A stretch of DNA of 59,687 bases from Marinobacter algicola DG893 (GTDB lineage Bacteria > Pseudomonadota > Gammaproteobacteria > Pseudomonadales > Oleiphilaceae): assembly GCF_000170835.1 (NCBI RefSeq), contig NZ_ABCP01000022.1:1-59687 (forward strand), given 5' to 3'. This document shows, one piece after another, positions 24,543 to 35,434 of the stretch; position 1 is the stretch's first letter; each line of letters starts with the position of its first letter. A program made the position numbers and the translations under genes. The notes under the pieces are model-generated. The model did not search any database. It was not told the origin of the DNA and saw only the letters and a list, made by a program, of their open reading frames with translations.

Positions 24543-25508
24543 ATGCGCGTTTTCGCCAACCCCGTCGGTTCCGGCTCTCTCTGGTTTGATAATCTTGCTA
24601 CGGCTGAAGGTACACCGGTGGCCTATGACCCCCAGGCACGAGCGTTTCTGCCGATGCCGCCCTTTTGCGCTAACAGGGACGTGATTGGCTGCAACTGGAT
24701 CGCACCGGAGCAAGGCGCCTTCTGCCGCGCTTGTGCCATGACCGCGCTGGCACCAGACCCATCAATTGCCAACGCCATCCCCAACTGGTCCCAAACCGAG
24801 GCCTCCAAACGCTGGGTAATTGATAACCTGGGTCGCTGGCACTGGTTTCGCCCGGAAGATCCCGGCGCCCGGCCAGTGTTCCACATGCTTGCCGAAGGCC
24901 CCACTCCGGTGCCAATGGGCCACGCCCAGGGCGTTGTCACCATCAGTGTGGCCGAGGCAGACCCCGTACTACGTACCACCCGCCGTGAGGCGCTGGAAGA
25001 GCCCTACAGAACAATGATTGGCCACATGCGCCATGAGATTGCCCACATGCTCTGGTGGCGTCTGAGCCTGCGTGAGGACTTCCTGGATGCCTTCCGGGCG
25101 ATGTTTGGTGATGAACGCATCAGCTATCCGGGCGCACTTCAGCATCATTACGAAAATGGCCCCCCAAAGGACTGGAGACAGTTTTATCTGACCAGCTATG
25201 CCTCCGCCCATCCCCATGAGGACTGGGCGGAAACGGCAGCGCATTTATTACACCTGACGGACCTGACCGACAGCTTTGTGGCCTCCGGTCTAACCTCCGA
25301 CGAAGTGCCAGGCCCGAACTGGGACCCGTATTCAGAACCCGATGCCCAGCGTTTGATCCATATCGCCGCGTCCATTGCCATGGGCGTAAACCATGTAAAC
25401 CGGTCAATGGGTCTGTCTGACCTGTACCCCTTTGTTCTGTCAGATTTTGCGCGCCACAAGCTGGCGTTTGTGCATGACTGGCTTCGCAGAGGTGCCCAAG
25501 GGCTCTGA
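24543..25508 (+). CDS. Putative zinc-binding metallopeptidase (COG4307-type)
   Basis: A 321-residue protein. The catalytic-type motif HEIAHMLWW (about residues 163-171) and SYASAHPHEDWAETAAHLLH (about 218-237, supplying the third ligand) match the putative zinc-binding metallopeptidase family. Relatives start with a zinc ribbon of CxxC pairs; here the start is MRVFANPVGSGSLWFDN with no cysteines, and only the second part (FCANRDVIGCNW, AFCRACAM) is present, so the ribbon has lost half of its ligands. No signal peptide is visible, suggesting a cytosolic enzyme. A double hairpin terminator follows. Confidence 0.8.
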   Translation: MRVFANPVGSGSLWFDNLATAEGTPVAYDPQARAFLPMPPFCANRDVIGCNWIAPEQGAFCRACAMTALAPDPSIANAIPNWSQTEASKRWVIDNLGRWHWFRPEDPGARPVFHMLAEGPTPVPMGHAQGVVTISVAEADPVLRTTRREALEEPYRTMIGHMRHEIAHMLWWRLSLREDFLDAFRAMFGDERISYPGALQHHYENGPPKDWRQFYLTSYASAHPHEDWAETAAHLLHLTDLTDSFVASGLTSDEVPGPNWDPYSEPDAQRLIHIAASIAMGVNHVNRSMGLSDLYPFVLSDFARHKLAFVHDWLRRGAQGL

Positions 25509-25527
25509 ATATCAGAACCCGCATAAA

Positions 25528-25594
25528 AAAACGGCGTTTCAACTTTCATTGAAACGCCGTTTTGCCATCAAGTGCCCGCACCTTGGTGCGGGCA
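25528..25594. terminator. Bidirectional terminator between metallopeptidase gene and katG
   Basis: A 12-bp perfect stem (25531-25542 with 25549-25560, 6-nt loop) is flanked by an A-run before and a T-run after, so it can terminate transcription from both converging genes. A second G+C-rich hairpin (TGCCCGCA/TGCGGGCA, 25573-25594) lies just before the katG stop and may reinforce the katG side. Confidence 0.9.
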
Positions 25595-25599
25595 TTCAA

Positions 25600-28110
<2,511 letters not shown>

Positions 28111-29127
28111 ATGAACACTCAGGAACAGCTTGAAAGCACCATCCGTGAACTGGTCTGCGAAGGTAAGGGCATTCTGGCGGCGGATGAGAGCAACCCAACC
28201 ATCGCCAAACGGTTCAAGGCGGTTGGTGTGGAGTCCACCGAAGAAAACCGACGACACTACCGCAACCTGATTCTCGCTGCGCCAGGTCTGGGAGAGTACG
28301 TCAGTGGTGTGATCCTGTTCGAGGAAACCCTGCGGCAGCACGCGGACGATGGCACCAGCCTCCCTTCGATAGCGGCAAAACAGGGCATTGTGCCCGGCAT
28401 AAAGGTTGATAAGGGCAAGGGCCCGATGATCAACGCTCCCGGAGATGAGATTACCGAGGGCCTGGATGGATTGGCCCAGCGACTTGAAGATTACAAGCAA
28501 CTCGGGGCGCGTTTTGCCAAGTGGCGGAATGTTTACCACATCACCGATACCAACCCCAGCCGCGCCGCCATTGAGGCCAACGCAGAGGTGTTGGCACGCT
28601 ATGCTGCCATCTGCCAGTCCTGCGGTGTGGTGCCCATCGTGGAACCGGAAGTGCTGATCGATGGTGACCATAGCATCGAGCGAAGCGCAGAGGTGAATGA
28701 GGCCGTTATCAACGAGGTGTTTCAGGCGCTGCGGCGCCATCGCGTCGAGCTTGAGACCATGATCCTCAAACCCAGCATGGTGACGCCCGGCAATGCCAAT
28801 GGCCAGAAAGCAAGCCCGGAAGATGTGGCAAAACACACCTTGAGAGTGTTCCGGCGTGTGGTTCCGGCAGCGGTGCCTGGAATCAACTTCCTGTCCGGTG
28901 GCCAGACACCCGCGGAAGCGACCCTGAACCTGAACGCCATGAACAGTGGCCCGGCCCTGCCTTGGACGCTCAGTTTTTCCTACGGGCGGGCACTGCAGGA
29001 GCCTGCCCAGAAAGCCTGGGCAGGCATTTCCTCCAACCGCGAAGCCGCTCAGGCTGCAATGGTTAAGCGCGCCAAGTTGAACAGCCTGGCCGCTCTGGGG
29101 CGATACTCGTCGGATATGGAGGGCTGA
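28111..29127 (+). CDS. Class I fructose-bisphosphate aldolase
   Basis: Glycolytic/gluconeogenic enzyme that splits or forms fructose-1,6-bisphosphate by a Schiff-base mechanism, metal-independent. 338 residues, with the family signatures GILAADESNPTIAKRF near the N-terminus, VILFEETL, GIKVDKG, and the Schiff-base segment ETMILKPSMVTPG (Lys about 216). VPGINFLSGGQTPAEATLNL follows, also diagnostic. CGGGAG sits well before ATG 28111. It is a eukaryote-like aldolase found in many marine gammaproteobacteria. Cytosolic; transcribed alone. Confidence 0.95.
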   Translation: MNTQEQLESTIRELVCEGKGILAADESNPTIAKRFKAVGVESTEENRRHYRNLILAAPGLGEYVSGVILFEETLRQHADDGTSLPSIAAKQGIVPGIKVDKGKGPMINAPGDEITEGLDGLAQRLEDYKQLGARFAKWRNVYHITDTNPSRAAIEANAEVLARYAAICQSCGVVPIVEPEVLIDGDHSIERSAEVNEAVINEVFQALRRHRVELETMILKPSMVTPGNANGQKASPEDVAKHTLRVFRRVVPAAVPGINFLSGGQTPAEATLNLNAMNSGPALPWTLSFSYGRALQEPAQKAWAGISSNREAAQAAMVKRAKLNSLAALGRYSSDMEG

Positions 29128-29151
29128 TGACCGCCCCGGCCAGCCTTTCTA

Positions 29152-30117
29152 TCAACAACCACCGGTACAATTGGCAGAGCCATCAAAGCTCATGGTTTTT
29201 CCGCTCAGGGGAACGTGGACGGGCACCGAGGACAGGCTGATAAACTGCCTGGTGCGCGTTCCGTCCCGGACCACGCCATCCTGAGTGGCCGCTTCATTGG
29301 CGTGGGATGCAATCACTGCGTTTGGCTGTATCAGGTCATTCACCACGTAGGCCGCCTCTTCAGGCCCCGTGGTGTAGGTGTCACCGATGTTGAGAACGAC
29401 AAGACTGGCACCGTAATGGTCTTTGACAACCAGTTTTTGCTCAGCGGTGATACCGGTATCGCCGGACAGATAAACCACCAGGCCATTACTGAACGTGAGC
29501 ACGTAGCCGGTGGGCGGCCCGACACTGGCGCCAACGCCCGCCGCTTTCAGGTATTCCGCCAGCGGACCGGTGAGGAAACTCGGCGACAGGCCGTTGCTGT
29601 GCACGGCGGGCACGGTCGTGATGGCCACACCGCCCACCACCCGCTCGGCACCGAACCTCACCAGCAGGGAATCTTCCGGATTGCCCTCCACGCTTTTGAG
29701 CTTGCTGGCAAAAAAGGCCGGCATTTCACTGCCTGTTACGATCTTTGCCTTTTTGGCGGCGGTAATGTTCACGGAATTGGACTCCGGCAGAACCACCACC
29801 GGAACCTCCGGCCCGCCACAGCTGCCCTGATTAACATCGCGGATATGACGGTCTCCCACATGGTCCCCGTGAACGTGGGAGACAAGCACCACATCAATAT
29901 TGCCTAATCGAGGATCATCGGCACCAGCGACGGTTCGACCGGCGTCATAGAGAATTCGGGTACCATTGGGGTCTTCAAAGATGAGCGCCCGGTCCATGGC
30001 GCAGAATTCGCCGTCATGACTCCCAAGCGGTGTGACCTTGACGGCGTCGGCGGCGGCCGACAGCGATATGGCGCTTGCCAGAATGGCAGCAACCAGGCTA
30101 TTGCAGGCGTTGTTCAT
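29152..30117 (-). CDS. Secreted MBL-fold metallo-hydrolase
   Basis: A 321-residue metallo-beta-lactamase-fold protein. A signal peptide is visible (MNNACNSLVAAILASAISLS, cleavage near AADA). The metal motif is VLVSHVHGDHVGD (H-x-H-x-D-H), with AVHSNG, VYLSGDTGIT and ASHANEAA giving the remaining ligands. ATG 30117 is preferred over the longer frame to 30150 because GGGGAGAGGG lies directly upstream. It ends 24 bp from the convergent aldolase gene and lies 110 bp downstream of dusC on the same strand. The family includes UlaG-like lactonases; substrate unknown. Confidence 0.85.
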   Translation of the reverse strand: MNNACNSLVAAILASAISLSAAADAVKVTPLGSHDGEFCAMDRALIFEDPNGTRILYDAGRTVAGADDPRLGNIDVVLVSHVHGDHVGDRHIRDVNQGSCGGPEVPVVVLPESNSVNITAAKKAKIVTGSEMPAFFASKLKSVEGNPEDSLLVRFGAERVVGGVAITTVPAVHSNGLSPSFLTGPLAEYLKAAGVGASVGPPTGYVLTFSNGLVVYLSGDTGITAEQKLVVKDHYGASLVVLNIGDTYTTGPEEAAYVVNDLIQPNAVIASHANEAATQDGVVRDGTRTRQFISLSSVPVHVPLSGKTMSFDGSANCTGGC

Positions 30118-30227
30118 TTTTCCCTCTCCCCTGTTTTTTGGCGATACCATACACCGTACGAAGGATGCGCCACTTCATAGCAGTGTAGCTGGAGAATAGG
30201 GTTCCGGAACGATAAGAGCGAACGGGG

Positions 30228-31193
30228 CTATGCGGCTTCGGTAACTGGGACGGGCTGTTTCAGGCAGGCCAGCATGGGTGCCACATCGCGGATTTTTCGG
30301 GCCTCGGGCCATAGCCGCTGGGCCTCGCCGTAGCCGCCACGCAGATAGTTCAGCCATTGCTTGATACGACCGGTCACAAACCTGTCTTCAAGGCGGTCCT
30401 GCAGCGCAACAGCGTAACCTTCAACCAGCCTGACCACCTCGGGCCAGGTCATATCCGGCACTGATTCATTCCGTTGACTGGCGCGAATCCGCCGTGCCAG
30501 ATCCGGCCGGGCGATCAACCCACGACCGATCATCACATCGTCACAGCCGGAGACCTCTCGGCAGCGCCAGTAATCCGCCACGGTCCAGATCTCGCCATTG
30601 ACGATCACATGGGCATCGACCGCTTCCCTGACCCTCGCCACGTCTTCCCAATAGGCCGGCGGCTTGTAGCCGTCCACCTTGCTGCGGGCGTGGACCACGA
30701 TTTCGGACGCGCCGGCCGCTTCCAGGGCCTGACCACAGGCAACGCCCATGGAACGGTCATCGTAGCCCAGACGCATTTTTGCGGTCACCGGCACATGGGC
30801 AGGCACGGCAGCGCGAACCGCCTCCGTAATCTGTTGCATCAACTCGGGCTCTCGCATGAGCACACAGCCCCCCTTGTGTTTGTTCACGGTTTTGGCGGGG
30901 CAACCGAAATTGATATCAACCTGTGTGGCGCCCAACTCCACCGCCTTGGCGCCATGCCGGCCCATCTGGACGGGGTCTGAGCCCAATAGTTGAACGGCCA
31001 CCGGCACGCCAACCCGGGTTTCGCATCCGTTGTGCAACTCCGGGGCGTACTTGTAGAAAATACGGGGCGGCAGCATGCCCTGCGTCACGCGAATAAATTC
31101 TGTTACGCACCGGTCGATGCCACCGACGGCTGTCAGCGTCTCTCGAATGGGTGCATCAACAAGCCCTTCCATTGGGGCAAGGATTATTCGCAT
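30228..31193 (-). CDS. dusC: tRNA-dihydrouridine synthase DusC
   Basis: Flavoenzyme that reduces a uridine of tRNA (U16 in Escherichia coli DusC) with NADPH. 321 residues; starts MRIILAPMEGLVDAPIRETL, the DusC form of the TIM-barrel FMN site, followed by ITEFIRV-like CVTEFIRVTQ. The catalytic loop NFGCPAKTVNKHKGG contains the Cys, then KMRLGYDD and VVHARSKVDGY bind FMN phosphate. GGAG stands before ATG 31193. Cytosolic. It follows the DUF2835 gene by 76 bp on the same strand. Confidence 0.93.
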   Translation of the reverse strand: MRIILAPMEGLVDAPIRETLTAVGGIDRCVTEFIRVTQGMLPPRIFYKYAPELHNGCETRVGVPVAVQLLGSDPVQMGRHGAKAVELGATQVDINFGCPAKTVNKHKGGCVLMREPELMQQITEAVRAAVPAHVPVTAKMRLGYDDRSMGVACGQALEAAGASEIVVHARSKVDGYKPPAYWEDVARVREAVDAHVIVNGEIWTVADYWRCREVSGCDDVMIGRGLIARPDLARRIRASQRNESVPDMTWPEVVRLVEGYAVALQDRLEDRFVTGRIKQWLNYLRGGYGEAQRLWPEARKIRDVAPMLACLKQPVPVTEAA

Positions 31194-31269
31194 CAGGGCT
31201 CCACGAATTGATCAAGGAATAAACGGGTGGGAATTGTAGAGAAGTTTTAAAGGCGTTGGTAGGCCGGAA

Positions 31270-31488
31270 TTACAGGCGTTCCACGCTGACGAACTTGCCC
31301 TGGTCGTCAAACAGGATACGGAAACTGCCCTGGACACCGTCGCGAAGGTAAAAGCGGGAGAGAATACGGGCCGGGAAGCGGACGGAACGCCCGTCCCGGG
31401 CCGTGGTGTGAACGTCCGTCGCCGAACCCTGATAGAGCTTGATCCACTCATCAGGGCTGATATCGACGTCCACGATAATCTGCTGCAT
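31270..31488 (-). CDS. DUF2835 family protein
   Basis: A 72-residue protein with the DUF2835 layout: a starting strand IIVDVDISPDEWIKLYQG, then RDGRSVRFPARILSRFYLRD and a C-terminal GSFRILFDDQGKFVSVERL that is nearly invariant in the family. The ATG lies nine bases after the htpG stop, with AAGG just upstream of it, so it is co-transcribed with htpG and may be heat-induced with it. Function unknown; no signal peptide. Confidence 0.88.
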   Translation of the reverse strand: MQQIIVDVDISPDEWIKLYQGSATDVHTTARDGRSVRFPARILSRFYLRDGVQGSFRILFDDQGKFVSVERL

Positions 31489-31497
31489 CAGGCGGCC

Positions 31498-33390
31498 TTA
31501 GTTGGCAAGCTCAAGCAGCAGGCGGTTCAGGCGGCTTACATACGCGCCCGGATCCTGCAGCTGTTCACCACTGGCCAATGTGGCCTGGTCCAGCAGTACC
31601 GCTGACAGTTCCTTGAAGCGATCCTCGCCTTGCTCGTTTTCAAGGCGCTGGACCAGCGGATGCTCCACGTTAATTTCGAAAATCGGTTTGCTGTCGGGTA
31701 CTTTCTGGCCCGCCGCTTCCATGATTTTCTTCATCTGGGCACCCATATCGAAGTCACCAACCACCAGGCAGGCCGGTGAATCGGTCAGGCGGTTGGTTAC
31801 CCGCACTTCCTGTACCCGGTCTTCCAGTGCCGTCTTGATGCGCTCCAGCAGGTTCTTGTGCTCCTCGGCGGCCTCTTCCTTGTGCTTCTTGTCTTCCTCG
31901 GTTTCCACTTCGCCAAGGTCGAGATCACCACGGGCAACGTCCTGGAACTGTTTGCCGTCGTACTCGTTCAGGTAGCCCATCATCCACTCATCAATACGGT
32001 CAGAGAGGATCAGTACTTCAATACCCTTCTTGCGGAACACTTCGAGGTGCGGGCTGCTCTTGGCGGCCATGAAGTTGTCGGCGGTGATGTAGTAAATCTT
32101 GCTCTGGCCTTCCTTCATCCGGCCGATGTATTCATCCAGAGACACGGTCTGCGCCTGCTCACCGGTGTGAGTGGATGCAAACCGCAGCAGGCCGCCGATT
32201 TTCTCGCGGTTGCTGAAATCTTCCGCCGGGCCTTCCTTCAGCACAGTGCCGAATTCGTTCCAGAACTTCTGGTACTGCTCCGGCTCCTTCTTGGACAGCT
32301 TGGACAGCATATCCAGAACCCGTTTGGTCACCGCTGTGCGGATGCTTTCTACGGTGCTGTCGTTCTGGAGGATCTCACGGGAGACGTTCAGTGACAGGTC
32401 GTTGGAATCAATCACGCCCTTGGTAAAGCGCAGGTACAGCGGCAGGAACTGCTCGGCGTCATCCATAATGAACACGCGCTGTACGTACAGCTTCAGGCCG
32501 CGGGGCGCTTCCCGGTTATACAGGTCAAACGGCGCACGGCCAGGCACATACAGCAGGCTGGTGTAATCCAGCTTGCCTTCCACCTTGTTGTGGGACCAGG
32601 TCAGCGGGTCTTCAAAGTCGTGGGCAATGTGCTTGTAAAACTCCTTGTACTCTTCGTCCTTGATCTCGCTACGAGACAGTGTCCACAGGGCGGTGGCGTC
32701 GTTAACGGTTTCGTATTCGCCCTTCTCACCCTCTTCCTCGGATTCGGATTTCATCACGACCGGGAAGGAAATATGGTCGGAGTACTTCTTCACCAGATTA
32801 CGCAGGCGGAAGCCGTCGGCAAATTCTTTGGCTTCGTCCTTCAGGTGCAGGACGATCTGCGTACCGCGTTCAGTCCGGTCCACGTTCTCAATGGTGAATT
32901 GGCCATCGCCAGCAGACTGCCAGTGAACGCCCTCTTCCACCGGTGTACCGGCGCGGCGGGTAAACACTTCCACGGAATCGGCCACGATGAATGAAGAATA
33001 GAAGCCCACACCAAACTGACCGATCAGCTTGCTGTCTTTCTTCTCGTCACCGGAAAGCTGCTTGAGAAACTCGGCCGTACCGGACTTGGCAATGGTACCC
33101 AGGTTCTGGATAACATCATCCCGGTTCATGCCGATGCCGTTGTCGGTCAGCGTGACGGTGTTCTTTTCTGCATCGAAGTCCAGGCGGATTTTCAGCTCCG
33201 GATCGCTTTCGAACAGGCTGTCATCCTTCAAGGCAGCGAAACGCAGTTTGTCTTCTGCATCCGACGCGTTGGAAATCAATTCACGAAGGAAGATTTCCTT
33301 GTTGGAGTACAGGGAGTGGATCATCAGGTTAAGCAGTTGCTTAACTTCGGTCTGAAAACCCAGGGTCTCTTTTTGCGATTCAACCGTCAT
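31498..33390 (-). CDS. htpG: Molecular chaperone HtpG (Hsp90)
   Basis: ATP-dependent chaperone, cytosolic homodimer. 630 residues from ATG 33390 ([20 protein letters not shown]), matching the family. The GHKL ATPase domain (about 1-230) contains [23 protein letters not shown] and [12 protein letters not shown]; the middle domain includes [20 protein letters not shown]; the C-terminal dimerisation domain ends near residue 630. A longer frame reaches 33498, running into a stem-loop repeat, so the shorter start is preferred; AGGAG lies twelve bases before it. A sigma-32 promoter (33722-33749) drives it through a 330-nt leader with two hairpin elements. Confidence 0.95.
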   Translation of the reverse strand: MTVESQKETLGFQTEVKQLLNLMIHSLYSNKEIFLRELISNASDAEDKLRFAALKDDSLFESDPELKIRLDFDAEKNTVTLTDNGIGMNRDDVIQNLGTIAKSGTAEFLKQLSGDEKKDSKLIGQFGVGFYSSFIVADSVEVFTRRAGTPVEEGVHWQSAGDGQFTIENVDRTERGTQIVLHLKDEAKEFADGFRLRNLVKKYSDHISFPVVMKSESEEEGEKGEYETVNDATALWTLSRSEIKDEEYKEFYKHIAHDFEDPLTWSHNKVEGKLDYTSLLYVPGRAPFDLYNREAPRGLKLYVQRVFIMDDAEQFLPLYLRFTKGVIDSNDLSLNVSREILQNDSTVESIRTAVTKRVLDMLSKLSKKEPEQYQKFWNEFGTVLKEGPAEDFSNREKIGGLLRFASTHTGEQAQTVSLDEYIGRMKEGQSKIYYITADNFMAAKSSPHLEVFRKKGIEVLILSDRIDEWMMGYLNEYDGKQFQDVARGDLDLGEVETEEDKKHKEEAAEEHKNLLERIKTALEDRVQEVRVTNRLTDSPACLVVGDFDMGAQMKKIMEAAGQKVPDSKPIFEINVEHPLVQRLENEQGEDRFKELSAVLLDQATLASGEQLQDPGAYVSRLNRLLLELAN

Positions 33391-33433
33391 GGCTTGTTTC
33401 ATCTCCTGCTGTGTAGGTTCGGAGGAGCGGTGC

Positions 33434-33532
33434 GGCTGGGTAAACTTTTCCAAAACACGCTGTGAATACGTCCATGTAAGCTCCGCTCCGCCATCCATGG
33501 CTCCGCAGGGTTTTGGAAAAGTTTACCCAGCC
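33434..33532. repeat. Intergenic stem-loop element 1 (23-bp perfect arms)
   Basis: Perfect 23-bp inverted repeat, arms 33434-33456 and 33510-33532, around a 53-bp interior that contains CCATCCATGG. It belongs to the same family as element 2: a 23-bp part of the interior is identical to that of element 2 in inverse orientation, and the arms share the pattern TGGGTA then TCC and AAAC. It lies in the htpG leader 43 bp before the start codon and should form a very stable RNA hairpin. Confidence 0.9.
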
Positions 33533-33582
33533 ACCCCACCCAACTGTGGAGTAGTTTCCGTTTAAGCAACCAGGCCGGCGCG

Positions 33583-33688
33583 AGCAGGTGGGTATGGCTT
33601 TCCGAAACCGTGCGGAGCCATGGATGGCGGAGCCCGAGCCGCACAGGGACGTCTTGAGGCGCGTTTCGGAAAGCCATACCCACCTGCT
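33583..33688. repeat. Intergenic stem-loop element 2 (26-bp perfect arms)
   Basis: Perfect 26-bp inverted repeat, arms 33583-33608 and 33663-33688, around a 54-bp interior with CCATGGATGG, which is the reverse complement of the core of element 1. The two elements are separated by 50 bp and point in opposite directions. I associate elements with this core with Marinobacter genomes, from memory only. It lies between the heat-shock promoter and element 1. Confidence 0.9.
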
Positions 33689-33721
33689 TGCTTGCACCAA
33701 AGCCAAGCATGTTGAGATGGG

Positions 33722-33749
33722 AAATGGGGTTCAGAAGGGGTATTTCAAC
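33722..33749 (-). promoter_or_regulatory. Sigma-32 (heat-shock) promoter of htpG
   Basis: On the minus strand: GTTGAAA (33749-33743), a 13-nt spacer (33742-33730) and CCCCATTT (33729-33722). This matches the sigma-32 consensus cTTGAAA-N13-15-CCCCATnT at nearly every position and closely resembles the htpG promoter of Escherichia coli. It lies just downstream of the thioesterase stop codon and about 330 bp before htpG. Transcription should start near 33715. Confidence 0.85.
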
Positions 33750-33764
33750 CCCGACAAGATGAAT

Positions 33765-34199
33765 TCAGTCTTCCAAAAGGAAGTGCGCCCGTGCGGTCGC
33801 GATGGGCTGGGAGCGGGACTTCTGCCAGGCGGTGATCATCACGTTGGCCACGCGATTGCCCTGGCGGGTGAGCTGACATTCTGCGAAGGTCTCGCGGTCA
33901 AGGCCGGCACGCAGGTAATCCAGGGAAAAATCCACAATGCGGGGCATGCGTAGGGTTTCCTGGGACATCATCAGGTAGATCAACGCAGAAAGCTCCATGA
34001 AGCCGCCGATCACCCCGCCATGGATGGCCGGCAGTATCGGGTTGCCCAGGTTTTCTTCCTTCTTCGGCAGGCGGAAGATCAGGTCATCGCCATAGCGATC
34101 ACACTCCAGACCGATAAACCGAGCGTAAGGGATGCTCTCCAGCATGCGGGAAAAATCACCGGTTTCCTGGGTGTAGCGGAGGATTTCCGGATTGGTCAT
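33765..34199 (-). CDS. Hotdog-fold thioesterase, PaaI-like (second of tandem pair)
   Basis: A 144-residue acyl-CoA thioesterase-like protein of the hotdog fold. The helix-preceding motif LPAIHGGVIGGFMELSAL (about residues 56-73) is the family active-site region (HGG), and VDFSLDYLRAGLDRETFAEC follows as the family strand. It overlaps the paralogous thioesterase gene upstream by 4 bp (ATGA), so both are co-translated. Substrate not predictable; the pair could act as a heterodimer or on related acyl-CoAs. The htpG heat-shock promoter begins 16 bp after its stop. Confidence 0.85.
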   Translation of the reverse strand: MTNPEILRYTQETGDFSRMLESIPYARFIGLECDRYGDDLIFRLPKKEENLGNPILPAIHGGVIGGFMELSALIYLMMSQETLRMPRIVDFSLDYLRAGLDRETFAECQLTRQGNRVANVMITAWQKSRSQPIATARAHFLLED

Positions 34200-34666
34200 T
34201 CTTCGCCTCCGGTAATCAGATCGCGGAAGGATTTCGGGGACGCATCCCTGCCGATCCGCATAAAGGTACCGACGCAGTTCGCGATGGTCTCACCCGGGTC
34301 CTGGAAGGCCTCACAACGGGTAAAGATGATATTTCGGGTAATCTTGTAGGCTTCCGCCCGGGCATATACCGGCTTGCGGGGCTCGGCCGGGCGCATGTAG
34401 TCCACTCGCAGATCCAGGGTTGGGCATAGCTCGAAATCGTCCAGGGCGCACAGGGTCGCGCAGCCAGACGCCGTATCCATCAACGTCGTGATGGCGCCAC
34501 CGTGGATCACTCCCGTGTCCGGGTTACCGATAATGCGGTCACTGTACGGTAGGCATAGCGTCAATTGCCCATTTTTTACCGCGGTTACCGTCAAGCCCAG
34601 TTCGCGCCCCTGGTTAAGGGTGTCGATAAACCGGCGAACCCGGTCCATCCCAATGGAGTCTTTCAT
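34196..34666 (-). CDS. Hotdog-fold thioesterase, PaaI-like (first of tandem pair)
   Basis: A 156-residue protein of the same fold as its neighbour: NPDTGVIHGGAITTLMDTAS is the active-site helix region with the HGG motif and Asp in the helix, and LDLRVDYMRPAEPRKPVYAR is the following strand pair. The sequence is clearly diverged from the downstream copy. No good ribosome-binding site precedes ATG 34666; ATG 34648 (MDRVRRF) is an alternative. It starts 18 bp after the DUF599 stop, so DUF599 and both thioesterases form an operon. Cytosolic. Confidence 0.85.
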   Translation of the reverse strand: MKDSIGMDRVRRFIDTLNQGRELGLTVTAVKNGQLTLCLPYSDRIIGNPDTGVIHGGAITTLMDTASGCATLCALDDFELCPTLDLRVDYMRPAEPRKPVYARAEAYKITRNIIFTRCEAFQDPGETIANCVGTFMRIGRDASPKSFRDLITGGEE

Positions 34667-34684
34667 AACGTTTGGCTCATCAGG

Positions 34685-35434
34685 TCAGTTTTGGGTTTCT
34701 TTACCAGCTTCTTTCTCGGTATCCGACTTTGGCAGCGGTTCCTCGAACACCTTGCCGGCTCGCAAGGCCTTCAACGCGGTAGAACGGAACTCCCGACGGT
34801 ACAGAACGATGACGATCAACGTAGAGGCACCCATGAATACCAGCGGGTGGATAAACCAGGAAACCACGGCCAATGCGTAATAGTAAGAGCGCAACCCCAG
34901 GTTGAAGGCATCGCCCGCGAGATTGCAAACGCTTCCGGCGCTCTTTGCGAAGGCTTCCCGGGCAGCAGGACTTGCCTTGGTATCGGTTGTCAGCGGCGCG
35001 CTGCCAATCAGTACGGAGACAAAATTGTACATCCGCATGGACCAGGTGAACTTGAAGAACGCGTAGATGAAGATCACCATCAACACCACCATCCGCATTT
35101 CCCAGATTTCCCGGCTGGGCAAGGTGCCGAACGGCATGGTGCTGAACACTTCCATAACCTCTTGCGTGTATCCCAGTGCTGTAATGATACCGGCCAGTAT
35201 CAACAGGCAGCTGGACGCAAAGAAGGCGCCGTTACGTTCGAGATTGCCGACGACGGACGCGTCGGATATGCGGTTATCCCGGCGAAGCATTACGCGCATC
35301 CAATCTTCTCGGTAAAGATCGAGTGTGTTGGAGAGACAGGGTCGATCATTGGCCTTGCGTCTGGAGTACTCGGAATAGCCTAGCCAGCAGATCAAAAACC
35401 AGACCAGGGCAATGAGTTCCAGGTAGTTGCTCAT
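34685..35434 (-). CDS. DUF599 family membrane protein
   Basis: A 249-residue inner-membrane protein with about four helices (around residues 5-22, 70-90, 110-130 and 190-215). The N-terminus YLELIALVWFLICWLGYSEY followed by the cytoplasmic segment LSNTLDLYREDWMRVMLRRD is the hallmark of DUF599; RMVVLMVIFIYAFFKFTWSM is also typical. It is the first gene of the DUF599/thioesterase operon. GGAAC precedes ATG 35434. Function unknown. Confidence 0.85.
   Translation of the reverse strand: MSNYLELIALVWFLICWLGYSEYSRRKANDRPCLSNTLDLYREDWMRVMLRRDNRISDASVVGNLERNGAFFASSCLLILAGIITALGYTQEVMEVFSTMPFGTLPSREIWEMRMVVLMVIFIYAFFKFTWSMRMYNFVSVLIGSAPLTTDTKASPAAREAFAKSAGSVCNLAGDAFNLGLRSYYYALAVVSWFIHPLVFMGASTLIVIVLYRREFRSTALKALRAGKVFEEPLPKSDTEKEAGKETQN

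Noticed and set aside
33391..33498. Longer HtpG start at 33498
   Set aside because: It runs through a stem-loop repeat and is absent from the family; MTVESQKE at 33390 is the usual beginning.
33588..33953. ORF of 121 codons through the repeat and the thioesterase end
   Set aside because: It reads across the hairpin repeat and antisense to the thioesterase gene; sequence is not protein-like.
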